From the NCBI GenBank assembly GCA_030744435.1, contig JASLQO010000013.1, positions 555,849-619,848 of the forward strand: a stretch of 64,000 nt of DNA, in the 5' to 3' direction. The notes beneath the pieces were generated by a model. That model did no database searches. It was not told the origin of the DNA and worked only from the letters and a program-made list of their open reading frames with translations. Positions 52,625 through 63,130 of the stretch are shown one piece after another (position 1 is the first letter of the stretch; every line of letters begins with the position of its first letter). Source of the DNA: JASLQO01 sp002327525 (lineage in GTDB: Bacteria > Pseudomonadota > Gammaproteobacteria > Pseudomonadales > Azotimanducaceae). A program made the translations under genes and the position numbers.

Positions 52625-54226
52625 TTGACCGGGGGTAAGTCTTTGCCGGCAACATCCACTGCACACCCTTCGGGCCTGATGACCGGAGGACACAGGCCAC
52701 CACTTTCTCACTGGATCATGGCCTGCTTTGCTGCGCCCGGGTTGCCCTTGGCGCTGGTAGGTCTGCCCATGGCGGTTTACCTGACGCCGGTATACGCCGG
52801 GGCCGATGGCTATGGACTAAGTCTCGCAACGGTGGGGTTCGTGCTGTTCTTGACTCGCTGGCCCGATATTATCACTGACCCTATCATTGGCTTCATCTCG
52901 GACCGAACCCGCACAAGATGGGGCCGCAGAAAACCGTTTGTTCTGATCGGTACACCTGTTTACGCAATTGGTATTTGGATGCTCTTTGTCGATCCGATTG
53001 AGTTCAAAGAGGTGACTTGGCTCGGATTGACTTTTAACAATGGCTACGCGTGGCTGTTCTTCTCTCTGACGATGATTTATCTCGGCTCAACTATTAAGGA
53101 CTTGCCTTACCGAGCCTGGGGCGCCGAGCTCAGTGCGAATTATCACGAGCGCACCACCATTACCAGTTGGCGCGAAGGGTTCGGTGTGGCCGGCGCGCTG
53201 ATATCGGCCTTCACACCGGCCATTATCTTTTTTATGGGGTTTACCCGGCCTATCGATGCTGCGTTTTATCTATCTGTTGCGATGCTACTGCTGATGCCTT
53301 TCCTGACGCTGAACGCGCTGGTGGTCGTGCCCGAATTTCCAGTGAAAGATCGGGTAAAGACGCGAATTCCTCTGATAGAGAGTGTGACTTTGGTATTAAA
53401 AAATAAAGTGTATGTTCGCTACATCGTCATTTTTACGTTCTCAGGGATCGGTGCAACGATGACGAATACGCTGTCATTTTTCTTCGTCGAGCACGTCTTA
53501 GTAGCGGGTGCACTGTACGGTTTTTATCTTGCCCCATACTTTGTCTCACAAATCGCAGCCATACCACTGTGGCTTAAACTCAGCATGAAAATCGGTAAGC
53601 ACCGGGCAACGATGGTCGCCATTGGTTGGTATGCATTCTGGGCTAGTTGGATCCCGGCGATTGCCATCGCACCCACAGAATGGTTTGAAGCGTTTCGGAT
53701 CCAATATTTGTTGGGGTGGCTGCCGCAGAATTGGTTTAACAGCCTTATGGCTCAGTTCGAGGGGATTGAAACCGGCAAGTTCTTGTTTTTTATTATTGTG
53801 ATGTGCTTGAAAGGCTCATCGATCGGCGCACTCGCCGCGCTGCCACAATCTATGGCTGCCGATATCGTTGATTACGATACACGAACATCGGGACAACAAC
53901 GCGCCGGTGCTTACTTCGCAATTGGTGGAATCGTCGGTAAAGGTGCTGCCGCAATCGCAGTATGGATTGCGACTTCGCTGGCCGTTTGGGGTGGGTTTGA
54001 TCAGCTTGCGGATCCTGAGAACACGACCAATACCTGGGGTACGCTCCTCTGGCTCGCGTGCCTGTATTCAGTCATACCTGCTTTATTCAAGTTCGCTGCG
54101 ATGCCTTTCTTGTGGAATTGGCCGCTGACAGAAGAAGTTCTGGCAGATGTGCAGAAGGACATTTATGGAAGCGGGGAAGGCGACAAGACTCTTTCACCGC
54201 CGGACACCTCGCAGCAAACCCGATAA
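52625..54226 (+). CDS. MFS transporter of the GPH (sugar:cation symporter, MelB-like) family
   Basis: A 533-residue protein with about 12 hydrophobic helices. The loop 2-3 motif reads GFISDRTRTRWGRRKPFVLIG, preceded by RWPDIITDPIIG, the cation-site Asp region of MelB-type symporters. Later marks are KDLPYRAWGAELSANYHERT and DIVDYDTRTSGQQRAGAYF. Start is uncertain: TTG 52625 gives the full frame, ATG 52679 removes 18 residues. Base use is visibly less GC-rich than the catabolic genes, hinting at separate origin. Cargo unknown. Confidence 0.85.
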   Translation: MTGGKSLPATSTAHPSGLMTGGHRPPLSHWIMACFAAPGLPLALVGLPMAVYLTPVYAGADGYGLSLATVGFVLFLTRWPDIITDPIIGFISDRTRTRWGRRKPFVLIGTPVYAIGIWMLFVDPIEFKEVTWLGLTFNNGYAWLFFSLTMIYLGSTIKDLPYRAWGAELSANYHERTTITSWREGFGVAGALISAFTPAIIFFMGFTRPIDAAFYLSVAMLLLMPFLTLNALVVVPEFPVKDRVKTRIPLIESVTLVLKNKVYVRYIVIFTFSGIGATMTNTLSFFFVEHVLVAGALYGFYLAPYFVSQIAAIPLWLKLSMKIGKHRATMVAIGWYAFWASWIPAIAIAPTEWFEAFRIQYLLGWLPQNWFNSLMAQFEGIETGKFLFFIIVMCLKGSSIGALAALPQSMAADIVDYDTRTSGQQRAGAYFAIGGIVGKGAAAIAVWIATSLAVWGGFDQLADPENTTNTWGTLLWLACLYSVIPALFKFAAMPFLWNWPLTEEVLADVQKDIYGSGEGDKTLSPPDTSQQTR

Positions 54227-54435
54227 CGGCTACGAAGAAAATATCAGCCTCGGATCGACAGTGGTATGAACTGGACTGTCGCCCTTAAGAGCAGAATTAG
54301 CCGAAGACTTTCAAGCACCATCTGATTGAGCGACTCAGTGTGTCTGCAGAGCGCGTGGGCTGATGTCGAGGTCGTGACGCCGCTGTAGCCTTGGCGCTTA
54401 GCGGGTCTCAACTGTTGACAGACAATGCCTTCAAT
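54227..54435. other. gap before the IS relic, nothing recognised
   Basis: A 209-bp stretch with no coding frame, hairpin or repeat that I can support. Confidence 0.4.
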
Positions 54436-54500
54436 TGTAATCCCCCCGAAAAGTGGCGGTGTTTAGAAGTAGAATTTTCCACCAGGGAGAATCTACAAGA

Positions 54501-54782
54501 ATGAAGCAGAGCCGTTACACAGAAAGTCAGATCTTTCAGATACTTAAGGAAGCAGAGGCCGGGATACCGGTACCGGAGCTTTGCCGCGCACACGGCATGA
54601 GCAGTGCGTTATTTTATAAGTGGCGGGCCAAGTACGGCGGCATGGACGTCTCGAGCATGAGACGCCTGAAGGAGCTTGAGGAAGAGAACGCTCGACTGAA
54701 GAAGATGTACGCCGAGGAAAAACTCAAGGCCGAGATAATCCAGGAGGCCATGGAAAAAAGTGGTGAAGCCATCTCGGCGTAA
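54501..54782 (+). CDS. IS3-family transposase OrfA
   Basis: A 93-residue helix-turn-helix protein: SRYTESQIFQILKEAEAG, VPELCRAHGMSSALFYKWR, then a leucine-rich coiled coil (LKELEEENARLKKMYAEEKL). It is intact in length and binds the element's ends in working copies. OrfB overlaps it by a programmed -1 arrangement as is usual for IS3. Confidence 0.92.
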   Translation: MKQSRYTESQIFQILKEAEAGIPVPELCRAHGMSSALFYKWRAKYGGMDVSSMRRLKELEEENARLKKMYAEEKLKAEIIQEAMEKSGEAISA

Positions 54783-55450
54783 AGAGATGGCGAAGAGAGC
54801 CGTGGATGAGAAGGGGCTGTCGATCCGCAAGGCGTGCCAGATCTTTTCGATCTCGAAGACCTGCTATCGCCACCAGGCAAAGCTCAGCGATGACAACGCG
54901 TTGATCGCGGACTGGCTGTTGCGGTTAACCACAGCGCATCGACGATGGGGTTTTGGGCTGTGTTTTGTTGTATCTCAGAAACGTGCAAGGGCTGAGGTTT
55001 AACCACAAGCGCGTATACCACGTTTACATTGAGTTGGAGCTTAATCTGCGGATCAAGCTAAGGTGGCGGATACAGCGAGACAAGCCGGATCCCCTGGACG
55101 TGCCAAAGCAGATCAACGAAGTGTGGTTCATCGACTTCAAGCATGATGCGTTGGCTGACGGGCAGAAGTTCAGGAGTTTCAACGTTTTGGATGACTACAA
55201 CCGAGAACGGCTTGGAATCGAAGCCGATTTTGGATTGCCGTCAGATCGTATTGTTCGTTGTCTGGATCAGATCATCGAATGGCGTGGCAAACCAAAGATC
55301 ATCCGCTGCGACAATGGCGCCGAAATGTGCAGTGCGGTGTTCCGGACCTGGGCGAAGCAGCGAGGTGTTCACGTGATGTTCATCCAACCAGGCAAGCCAA
55401 CCCAGAACGCGTACGTCGAACGGTATAATAGGACCGTTCGACACGAATGA
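54760..55450 (+). pseudogene. IS3-family transposase OrfB (frameshifted and 3'-truncated)
   Basis: The first frame (54760-55002) reads ACQIFSISKTCYRHQAKL and AHRRWGFGLCF. A slip near 54960 is needed to continue with LYLRNVQGLRFNHKRVY and the DDE domain: FIDFKHDALADGQKF with the first Asp, IRCDNGAEM with the second, NAYVERYNRTVR with the Glu. It ends at 55450, about 40 residues short of typical OrfB. Confidence 0.88.
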
Positions 55451-55469
55451 CGGATAGGAAGTATTAACG

Positions 55470-55500
55470 CGCTTTTCGTATCGCTTTTCGTATCGCTTTT
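55470..55500. repeat. 12-bp tandem repeat, 2.6 copies
   Basis: The unit CGCTTTTCGTAT is repeated at 55470, 55482 and 55494 (partial). It lies between the broken IS end and the first barrel-protein gene, possibly scar DNA. Confidence 0.9.
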
Positions 55501-55549
55501 GGAGGTTAATTGGTATCGGCAACAGCGACGCCCGAGGGGGGCGCTAGGA

Positions 55550-56229
55550 ATGACACAAACAAACCCTTGGATTCTCTGCCTGGCCGGTGCCGTTGTCGGC
55601 ATGGCCGGGACTTTGTACGTGATGTCCGGCATGCTGGGCATCGAGCAACCGGTGGAAGCGGCTATCACCAGCCACGGCGAAGGCGGCGAGGTAATCGAAT
55701 CCTTTTACATCGGTTCGGCAGACGGTATTGCCGTTGACCACGACGGCAACATGATCATGGGCACCTTTCCGCCGAGCATCCGCCACTTCGAGGGCGAGGC
55801 ACTGGCGAACACGGCGGCCTTCATGCTCAAGCTGCGTGACAAGACCGGTACGGTTGTAGGTTTTAGTAGTGAATTGGAAGTCTTCCCGCCGGAGGACATT
55901 GTGATGTCCGACGTAGTCTGGGAGACCATCTGGACATTGGTCATTCCCGGGCGCGGCAGCCTCTACTTGCACCAGCAGGAACATTCGGGCGACCTTGGCC
56001 CCAAGATCGTCATTCCCATGCGCGAGAGCGGCAAGGACTGGGTCGGCGACTTCACCACCACCACCACCGTCGGCCCGCGCGAGGACGGCCGCGGTGTAAT
56101 CCTGGGCGGCACCGGAGAGTTCGAGGGCCTCGGCGGCAGCTTCGTGGAGATCGATCATGTCACCGGCTTTTCCTCCACTGGAGTGATGACGGGCGAGTTC
56201 GAGATTCGCCTGTTCAAGGAGGCCCGGTC

Positions 56230-56233
<4 letters not shown>
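55550..56233 (+). CDS. exported allene-oxide-cyclase-barrel-like protein 1
   Basis: A 227-residue protein from ATG 55550; the upstream part of the frame is not protein-like. An N-terminal helix (WILCLAGAVVGMAGTLYVM) is a signal or membrane anchor. The rest is a beta-barrel-like region with ESFYIGSADG, WTLVIPGRGSLYLHQQE and the turn motif GVILGGTGEFEGLGGSFVEI, which resembles the GGTGxFxGxxG signature of allene oxide cyclase/dirigent-type barrels. Function unknown. It shares its plan with the next gene (tandem paralogue), whose ATG overlaps its stop (ATGA). Confidence 0.65.
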
Positions 56234-56943
<710 letters not shown>

Positions 56944-57026
56944 GGGCTCTTTACCCCGCGCAGACGCCGGAGCGGCGATCGATCCAGGGCAGGGCGCGCT
57001 CCAACTGACCGGCAAGGCCTAAGAGC

Positions 57027-57490
57027 GTGTTGACTGCCAACGTCGCCTGGAATGACGGCGATATCAATGATTTTGATGACACCCGGATCTTGCTCGGAGG
57101 CACAGGTGCATTGTTAGGTCTGGATTGTATCAGCCTGGGAGGTGCTTTGGATGTCTGTCAGGTTGACCGGTCTGATGAAGACCTGTCGCGGCTTGCCGAG
57201 TTCTCTTACTATGTGAGTGCCCATATGCTGTTTCCCATGGGTAATGGCACACTGGTACCGCAACTATCCTACTGCCATCGCGACGGCGTCGAATACTGTC
57301 GGGACCGGGGTAGCTGCCTGAGTGGTATTTACAACCAGGATCGGAAGGATCTGGCTGCAAACCTGACCTGGAGTAACGACAACTGGCGGGTGCGCCTGTG
57401 GGCAAAAACCTGACGGATGAGCGCATGCGGTACACGGGCGGCAGGAAAGTGGGTAGTCGAGGGGCTCCAAGAGCTCAGAATTGTAGGATA
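57027..57490 (+). pseudogene. TonB-dependent receptor relic (C-terminal barrel strands, frameshifted)
   Basis: The frame from 57027 shows alternating barrel strands (LTANVAWNDGDINDFDD, RLAEFSYYVSAHMLFPMG, TLVPQLSYCHRDG, LAANLTWSNDNWRVRLW). A slip near 57405 then gives GKNLTDERMRYTGG, the NLTDxxY motif near the end of TonB receptors. The plug and most of the barrel are absent. Whether it derives from the same receptor as the plug relic at 41556-41892 cannot be told. Confidence 0.7.
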
Positions 57491-57554
57491 TGCTTCTGGG
57501 TGATGATGAAACCTTGGCACTAAGCAGGGGAAATGAAATGGTCATCTGTTTTGT

Positions 57555-59024
57555 TCAGTCACCGATGCCATACTCCGTCCAACGCCGGTCCACCAGGTCA
57601 ATGATGTCAGGATCCTGTTCGTGGCTTGATGGTGGGAAACGTTGATTGCCATATTCCTCGCGGATCGGGTGTTTAACCCAATCGATGGTTGCATCGAACA
57701 GCACTTTGTTGGTGGGAGTCGCGCCGTACATGAGTTCATTCCTAAGTTCGTCGGGTGACGCCGGGTCCAGGGTCGTGCCTCCCATGCCAGGGAAAATCAC
57801 AACGTCGTCTTTGAAGTCGATACGGTGGTGCATGGCCCGCTGTACGGCTGTCTGATCGTGAATGTCCACATCGTCGTCCACCACCGTTATCACCTTGACA
57901 TACTCTTTGCTGATCAGCGATCCGAATATAGTCGCGGCAACGTGGCGTGCATGGCCTGCAAAACGCTTCTGGATTTTCACCACCGTGCCGAAGGCTGTCG
58001 TCATGATATCCAGCACGCCGGGGACACCGGCTTTTTCCAGGTAGTCCCACATAAGCGCTGCGAGGATGTACTGGAACACCCGCCCAATTTCACTGAGGCC
58101 ACCGGCTCTGAATATCGGGTTGTTGCGATGGGTAATACAGTCCACTTCGATGGTTGGGCGTTTCCGGCTCCAGCCGTAAAAGCCCGTCCACTCGCCAAAA
58201 GGTCCCTCGGTATGGAAGTCGTCCGGGTTGGTTGAAACTCGCCCTTCAATCACAAATTCCGCGTCAGCGGGGACCAGGAGATCATTAGTCTCGCACTTGA
58301 TGAGTTGGATGGGAGCCTGCCGGAAACCACCCGCGATGGTGTATTCGTCCGGTGGATGCGAAAACGGGCTGCCTCCGACAATCGGGATGATGTCGTCAGA
58401 GCCGTAGACAACTGCCACCGGCATTTCTCTATTCAGTGCTTTGTATTTCTGATAGTGAATACCCCAATGCTGGTGGGGTTGCAGTAACTTCGATATTCTG
58501 TTTCTGCTGGCAATCATGCCCCGGTAAACGCCAAGGTTCAGTTCACCGGTTTCAGGATCACGGGTCACTGTCCCTGCAAAATTGTCGATATACCGGCCAC
58601 CGTCCAGCGGATTCCATTTGGGAATCGGGAACTGATAGAGGTCTATATCGCTCCCCTTGATGATGTTTTCTTTGATTCGCGAGAATTCGACGATGTCAGG
58701 CGCGATAGGATGCGCGATCCGTTTCCTGAGTTCGACAACGAGTTCGGCATTCGAAGTGTCGTCCGGTAGTTGCAGGAGCATGAGGATTCGGCGCTTGCTG
58801 GAGATTCCGTTGATCAGCACGCGGGTAGCTATGCTGTCCTTGTGGTCCTTGATATTGCTGAATTCCAGGGCTGGTCCCGGCCCTGACCGCTTGGCAATTT
58901 CGGCAAGTTCGAGATCCCAGTCCACTTCAGCCGAAACCGTATGCAGTTCACCTGCCTGTTGCAGACGTGTCAGCCAGTCTCCGGCACCAAAACCCGGCTC
59001 GTTGATTCCACTGGTCGTTGTCAT
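57555..59024 (-). CDS. UbiD-family prenylated-FMN (de)carboxylase, canonical branch
   Basis: A 489-residue UbiD enzyme from ATG 59024. It has the full signature set: GPALEFSNIKDHKDS near the start, GELNLGVYRGMI (the NxGxYR prFMN/metal motif), FVIEGRVSTNPDDFHTEGPFGEWTGFYG with the catalytic acids, ITVVDDDVDIHD and late MGGTTLDPASP. No UbiX gene is adjacent; the one at 38208-38834 could supply the cofactor. It lies downstream of the homocysteine-methyltransferase-like gene (34 bp gap, same strand). Substrate unknown. Confidence 0.92.
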   Translation of the reverse strand: MTTTSGINEPGFGAGDWLTRLQQAGELHTVSAEVDWDLELAEIAKRSGPGPALEFSNIKDHKDSIATRVLINGISSKRRILMLLQLPDDTSNAELVVELRKRIAHPIAPDIVEFSRIKENIIKGSDIDLYQFPIPKWNPLDGGRYIDNFAGTVTRDPETGELNLGVYRGMIASRNRISKLLQPHQHWGIHYQKYKALNREMPVAVVYGSDDIIPIVGGSPFSHPPDEYTIAGGFRQAPIQLIKCETNDLLVPADAEFVIEGRVSTNPDDFHTEGPFGEWTGFYGWSRKRPTIEVDCITHRNNPIFRAGGLSEIGRVFQYILAALMWDYLEKAGVPGVLDIMTTAFGTVVKIQKRFAGHARHVAATIFGSLISKEYVKVITVVDDDVDIHDQTAVQRAMHHRIDFKDDVVIFPGMGGTTLDPASPDELRNELMYGATPTNKVLFDATIDWVKHPIREEYGNQRFPPSSHEQDPDIIDLVDRRWTEYGIGD

Positions 59025-59058
59025 ATGTTCAATTCCCCCCGCTACGTTGATCTCAAGC

Positions 59059-60021
59059 CTAGCGCCTACCAATCTTCTCTGGTAGCGCCTCAACCATCGC
59101 GCGAATGTGGTTGACAGTTGTGCCACAACAACCACCGATGATCTGCACACCCTCATCCACCCAACCACGGCAGTGTGCGGCAAAGTCGGTGGGTTCCACG
59201 AAATGGTGGCCGGTTGCTTCGGGATACGCCATGAGCGGTCCGGGCCAGCGTCGAGCCAGGGCCTCGAGCCCGGGTCCCGTTGCATCGACTGTGCTGTGCA
59301 TGATGCCCATGACCGCCGGTTCGAAAGCAACCATCGCATCGATGACGGGTGCCAGAGGCATGATTTCCTGTTGGACGTGGCTGGCGTCGATCCTTTCGGC
59401 GGGTTCGGCCGTGTGTGTATCCCACGCGGTGAGGCTGCCATCGGCCAGCAGGCAACAACTTACGCCAATCCAGGTTGGTAGCCCGGTCGCGACGGCTGCC
59501 TCGACGGCCAGACTTGCACGCGTGATATCCGACATCATCTCCAGGAGGATCAGGTCTGCACCAGCAGAAGCGATAGCGTCGGCCACCTCTCGGTAGTTGG
59601 CAGCTTCCTCTTCTAACGTCGGCAGGAAACGCGGATCTGGGCTGAAAGTGCCCGGAATCCATGCAACGTTGTTGGACATCGAACCGGCAACTGCCACCGA
59701 TCGATCGGGTGCCACTTCGTCTACGGCTTGACGCGCCAACTCAACCGCCTTTGCGGTGATGCTTGCTGCTTCGTCGGCGAGACCCGTGCCAGCCAGGACG
59801 TGGCGGCAGGTCGAGAACGTGTTGGCCGTTACCACGTTCGCGCCCGCGCGCAGATACTCCTGATGAACACGGCACACCACCTCGGGGTGAGTCTTATTGG
59901 CGACTCCGCACCAGGCAGCCTCGTCCATTACGCCGCCCAGCCGCGCTATCTCGGTACCGATCGCGCCGTCTAACACAATGATCTCGTTGTTACCCAACCG
60001 ATCGTTGAAAATCATGCGCAT
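59059..60021 (-). CDS. homocysteine S-methyltransferase-like protein with an altered zinc site
   Basis: A 320-residue barrel protein: IVLDGAIGTEIARLGG, THPEVVCRVHQEYLRAGANVVTANTFST, ADLILLEMMSD and the C-terminal IIGGCCGTTVNHIRAM with the zinc Cys pair. The first zinc ligand, normally Cys in a G-[IV]-N-C motif, appears as His in VMGIMHST. Family members methylate homocysteine using S-methylmethionine or betaine. With a His ligand and UbiD/SDR neighbours a different methyl acceptor is possible. Confidence 0.8.
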   Translation of the reverse strand: MRMIFNDRLGNNEIIVLDGAIGTEIARLGGVMDEAAWCGVANKTHPEVVCRVHQEYLRAGANVVTANTFSTCRHVLAGTGLADEAASITAKAVELARQAVDEVAPDRSVAVAGSMSNNVAWIPGTFSPDPRFLPTLEEEAANYREVADAIASAGADLILLEMMSDITRASLAVEAAVATGLPTWIGVSCCLLADGSLTAWDTHTAEPAERIDASHVQQEIMPLAPVIDAMVAFEPAVMGIMHSTVDATGPGLEALARRWPGPLMAYPEATGHHFVEPTDFAAHCRGWVDEGVQIIGGCCGTTVNHIRAMVEALPEKIGRR

Positions 60022-60155
60022 CCCCTACTGTGTCTGGCCAACCCGAAGCTTGCGGAAGATTGAAGACAACCGCCAGAATTAGTGTAAGGAGAATGGCAAA
60101 CGTCGAAAAGTGCGTTTACCGTGGTGGCAGCAACTCAGAAGCTAGTGGGGCCAGA

Positions 60156-60971
60156 ATGAACTTCGAGAACCTGTTCAATGTCGAGGAGAAGGTCGTTTGC
60201 GTGACCGGCGGTGCTGGAGGCATCGGCCGGGGGATTGCCGGTGCGTTCGTCGCGGGCGGAGCCCGCGTCTACATCGCCTCGAGAAGCGACATCAAAGAAG
60301 CCGCAACCGAGCTCTCGGCTGAAGGACCGGGTGAATGCGTAGCGCTGCGCGCAGACCTTGCCAGCGACAACGACATCGGCACGCTGGTGGAGGCCATCGG
60401 GGCGCGTGAAGGCAAGCTCGACGTCCTGGTCAACAACGCGGCGCTCGGTGGATTCATCCATGAGTTTGAAAAGTTTCCGATGCACGAATGGGACACCATG
60501 ACGTCGGTCAATCTGAGGGCGCCGTTTGCGTTGACTCAGACCTGTTTGCCGCTTCTGCGCGAGGCCGCGTGCCCACAGACGCATGCGGCTGTCATCAACA
60601 TCGCGTCGGTTGACGGTGTCCGCGTAGCCGGTGACAACGACTGGGCCTATGGTATGGGCAAAGCGGGGCTCATCCACCTGACTCGCCAACTGGCGGGGTT
60701 GCTGGGAAACCAACATGGGCAAGAAGGTGGCCACAACATCACTTTCAATGCGATTGCGCCGGGCCCTTTCCCGGGCATGCTGGACCGGTATCTCGAAACG
60801 GAAGAGGGCCGGGCTGCCGTGGGTGCGGCGACGGTATCCGGGCGCGTGGGTAAGCCGGAAGATGTGGGTGCGGCGTGTATATACCTGGCGAGCCCGGCGG
60901 GTTCCTATGTGACGGGCGCCTTGTTGCCCGTGGATGGCGGATTGCTGGTGGGTAAGTGGGCTAACTCTTAG
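60156..60971 (+). CDS. short-chain dehydrogenase/reductase
   Basis: A 271-residue SDR starting at ATG 60156; earlier in-frame Mets lie in non-homologous leader. Motifs: TGGAGGIGRGIAGAFVAGGA, Ser after beta-2 (YIASRSD) suggesting NADP, NNAALGGF, Ser in NIASVDG, and Tyr/Lys in AYGMGK. GPFPGMLDRY and YVTGALLPVDGGLLVGKW close the protein, as in gluconate 5-dehydrogenase-like SDRs. Divergent from the methyltransferase-like gene. Confidence 0.9.
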   Translation: MNFENLFNVEEKVVCVTGGAGGIGRGIAGAFVAGGARVYIASRSDIKEAATELSAEGPGECVALRADLASDNDIGTLVEAIGAREGKLDVLVNNAALGGFIHEFEKFPMHEWDTMTSVNLRAPFALTQTCLPLLREAACPQTHAAVINIASVDGVRVAGDNDWAYGMGKAGLIHLTRQLAGLLGNQHGQEGGHNITFNAIAPGPFPGMLDRYLETEEGRAAVGAATVSGRVGKPEDVGAACIYLASPAGSYVTGALLPVDGGLLVGKWANS

Positions 60972-61333
60972 CGTGGTCCTCTCGTTTTGGAACCGAAATC
61001 TCACCCCACGACATGCTGTTTTCTTAACGGATGGATAACCAACGATCACACCAGGCCAGAAATTCCTTCAAACGCTCGGGTTCGATGTCCGAACTATCCA
61101 AACGCAAAGTGGCTCTCAGGCAGACTACTTGCACGCCAGTTTCGTATCGGATTGAAACTAACGGCTGGGGGTGATTTTAGAGTTCAACGGCCTCGATCCT
61201 AATCTGTTGTACATTGGCGTAGCCTGCGGATAGCGGACTAGCCACCTAACTGATATTCGCTGGATTCGCTGCTGACTTCATAGAATCTATACGAGGAGGT
61301 CATTCGCGATTTCATGACCCCTTGGTTGATTTC
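60972..61333. other. 362-bp gap, nothing recognised
   Basis: No coding frame with protein character on either strand, and no hairpin or repeat I can support. It separates convergent SDR and MFS genes. Confidence 0.5.
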
Positions 61334-62734
61334 TCAGGATGATTCCTCTTGAGGATTGGATGTCAGGATCGCGTAGGATTTCATACCACTGACCAGCAGG
61401 AAAATCGCAATCGGCGCCATAACCACCGACACAAGGGCGAGCGAATATCCGACTGCCTTGACGTCCTCGAACAGGAAATCCGTGGCAAGAGCTACCAGTG
61501 TTGGCCCCAGGGCAAGGCCCATGACGTTTACCGTGACCACGTACATTCCGGCGATGAGGCCGCGCATGTTGGCCGGGGTTGCTCTCTGCAATGCATAACT
61601 GAACAACGTCAGCGGCAGAGTAACCGAAAAACTGGCAAGAGAAATGAAGACCAGTGCGATCTCCGCGATGGGAGCGAACGCAATTCCCACCATGGAAATC
61701 ATGGTAAGACCGGCAGCGATGGCGCCCAATCGCAAAGGGTAGTCACGGTGGCCCCTGCGGTTCAACCAGGCACCGACATAGGGTCCGGTTAAGACCCCTG
61801 CGGACCCTGTAATGAGTGCAATGGCGCCGTAGCTGCGTCCCGATTGCGGTAGATCCCACTCGAATACTCGCACCAGGTAGGTTGGTATCCAGGCCTGGAG
61901 CCCGTACAGCATGACCACAAGGAAGGGCGCACCCAGCAAGAGGCTGATATAGACCCGTCGATTCCTCAACATTCGTTGCCAGACCTCACCCCAGGTCATA
62001 TGACTGGTACCGACGTCGGCATACAGTTGGATCCGTTTTGGTTCCCGGATACTGGCCAACACCACAGCAACCAGCAGTCCCGGCAGCCCCACGGCGATAA
62101 AGGTGAACTGCCAGGCTTTCAGCTCACCTATGATCGGCATGGCCAGCTGCTCCTGACTTCGGGTCCAGTCAATGACCTCGGCCCCGAGAATCAGAGCCAA
62201 ACCCGCGCCAAGGTAGGGCCCCATGAGGAATACGCTCATAGGGCGGGCGAGTCGCTCGGGTGGAAAATAGTCTGCAAGAAGAGACCACGCCGTAGGCGTG
62301 ACCGATGCCTCACCGGTACCCACGCCCACCCGGGCCAGGACGAGCTGCATGTAGGTTCTGGCGAATCCACAACCCACCGTACTGAAGCTCCAGACCAGCA
62401 CACCGCCGATCAGAATCAGCACCCGATGGTATCGATCGACCAACCGGCCGATGGGAATGCTCATCAATACATAGGCGCCGACAAAGGCGGACCCCTGCAG
62501 GAAGCTGACCTCGGTATCCGAGATACCGAGATCCGAACGAATGGGTTCCACCAGCAGGTTCAGCACCTGGCGGTCGACAAATGAAAAGGTGTAAGCAATC
62601 GTCAGCAGGATGGTGACATACCAACCGGTCCGTACCGCGGGCCAGGTTCTTGTCGCTTTTAAGTGTGTCTCACCAGGTTTTTTGTTGTTGATCGCCGCTC
62701 TCCAAATCAGTCGGCAGACCGGGAACATGGTCAC
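61334..62734 (-). CDS. MFS transporter (Spinster-like)
   Basis: A 466-residue protein with 12 hydrophobic helices. Marks include the N-terminal SFVDRQVLNLLVEPIRSDLG, the loop 2-3 motif GRLVDRYHRVLILIGG, and GVGTGEASVTPTAWSLLADYFPPERLARPMS, typical of Spinster-type MFS proteins. The start is either GTG 62734 or ATG 62728. Cargo unknown; such proteins often sit in steroid, terpenoid or aromatic acid clusters, which fits the UbiD and SDR neighbours. Confidence 0.9.
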   Translation of the reverse strand: MTMFPVCRLIWRAAINNKKPGETHLKATRTWPAVRTGWYVTILLTIAYTFSFVDRQVLNLLVEPIRSDLGISDTEVSFLQGSAFVGAYVLMSIPIGRLVDRYHRVLILIGGVLVWSFSTVGCGFARTYMQLVLARVGVGTGEASVTPTAWSLLADYFPPERLARPMSVFLMGPYLGAGLALILGAEVIDWTRSQEQLAMPIIGELKAWQFTFIAVGLPGLLVAVVLASIREPKRIQLYADVGTSHMTWGEVWQRMLRNRRVYISLLLGAPFLVVMLYGLQAWIPTYLVRVFEWDLPQSGRSYGAIALITGSAGVLTGPYVGAWLNRRGHRDYPLRLGAIAAGLTMISMVGIAFAPIAEIALVFISLASFSVTLPLTLFSYALQRATPANMRGLIAGMYVVTVNVMGLALGPTLVALATDFLFEDVKAVGYSLALVSVVMAPIAIFLLVSGMKSYAILTSNPQEESS

Positions 62735-63130
62735 CCGAGTCTACGCCGAGGCTCCTGCCAAGATGGTTCACCGTGGCGGGGATATGATCCGGTATCCTGA
62801 TTCCGGCCTCTTTCGACAGTTGCCGCTCGTGCCCGCCGTGCGGCGCAACATTATTGGCTCCACCACCGGTATTAGTGAACGCCATGAATACCAGCTGCAT
62901 TGCAGTATCGAGTTGTTCTTGGGCCCAACGCCGGCAGTAGAGTGCTCACCCCGCGCAATCCGGTGAGCACCACCCCAGCGAGCACCAGCAAATCGCTATC
63001 CTCAGGGTACGCCGACTATCGCAGAACCGGGATGACTCTTCTTCTCATAGAAATTCCTCCTATTCGATACCAAAAGCCATCTATTTCTGGGTCGTTCTTT
63101 CGCAGTTCCTCGCGAGACGCAGCGCGCCAC
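62735..63130. other. 396-bp gap, no gene recognised
   Basis: Short open frames exist on both strands but none carries a motif I recognise. The GC content falls toward 63,100, where the AT-richer OmpA gene begins. Confidence 0.5.

Larger units (their letters stand above)
54436..55450 (+). mobile_element. broken IS3-family insertion element (IS407-like)
   Basis: OrfA and a damaged OrfB are in the usual order. The left end probably lies near TGTAATCCCCCC (54436), but I find no matching inverted repeat to the right. OrfB breaks off just after its catalytic Glu, so the right end has been lost. The element is immobile. A 12-bp tandem repeat follows at 55470-55500. Confidence 0.8.

Noticed and set aside
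62670..62966. short frames on both strands before the OmpA gene
   Set aside because: Readable as protein-like on either strand, but no motif ties them to a family and no ribosome site supports a start.
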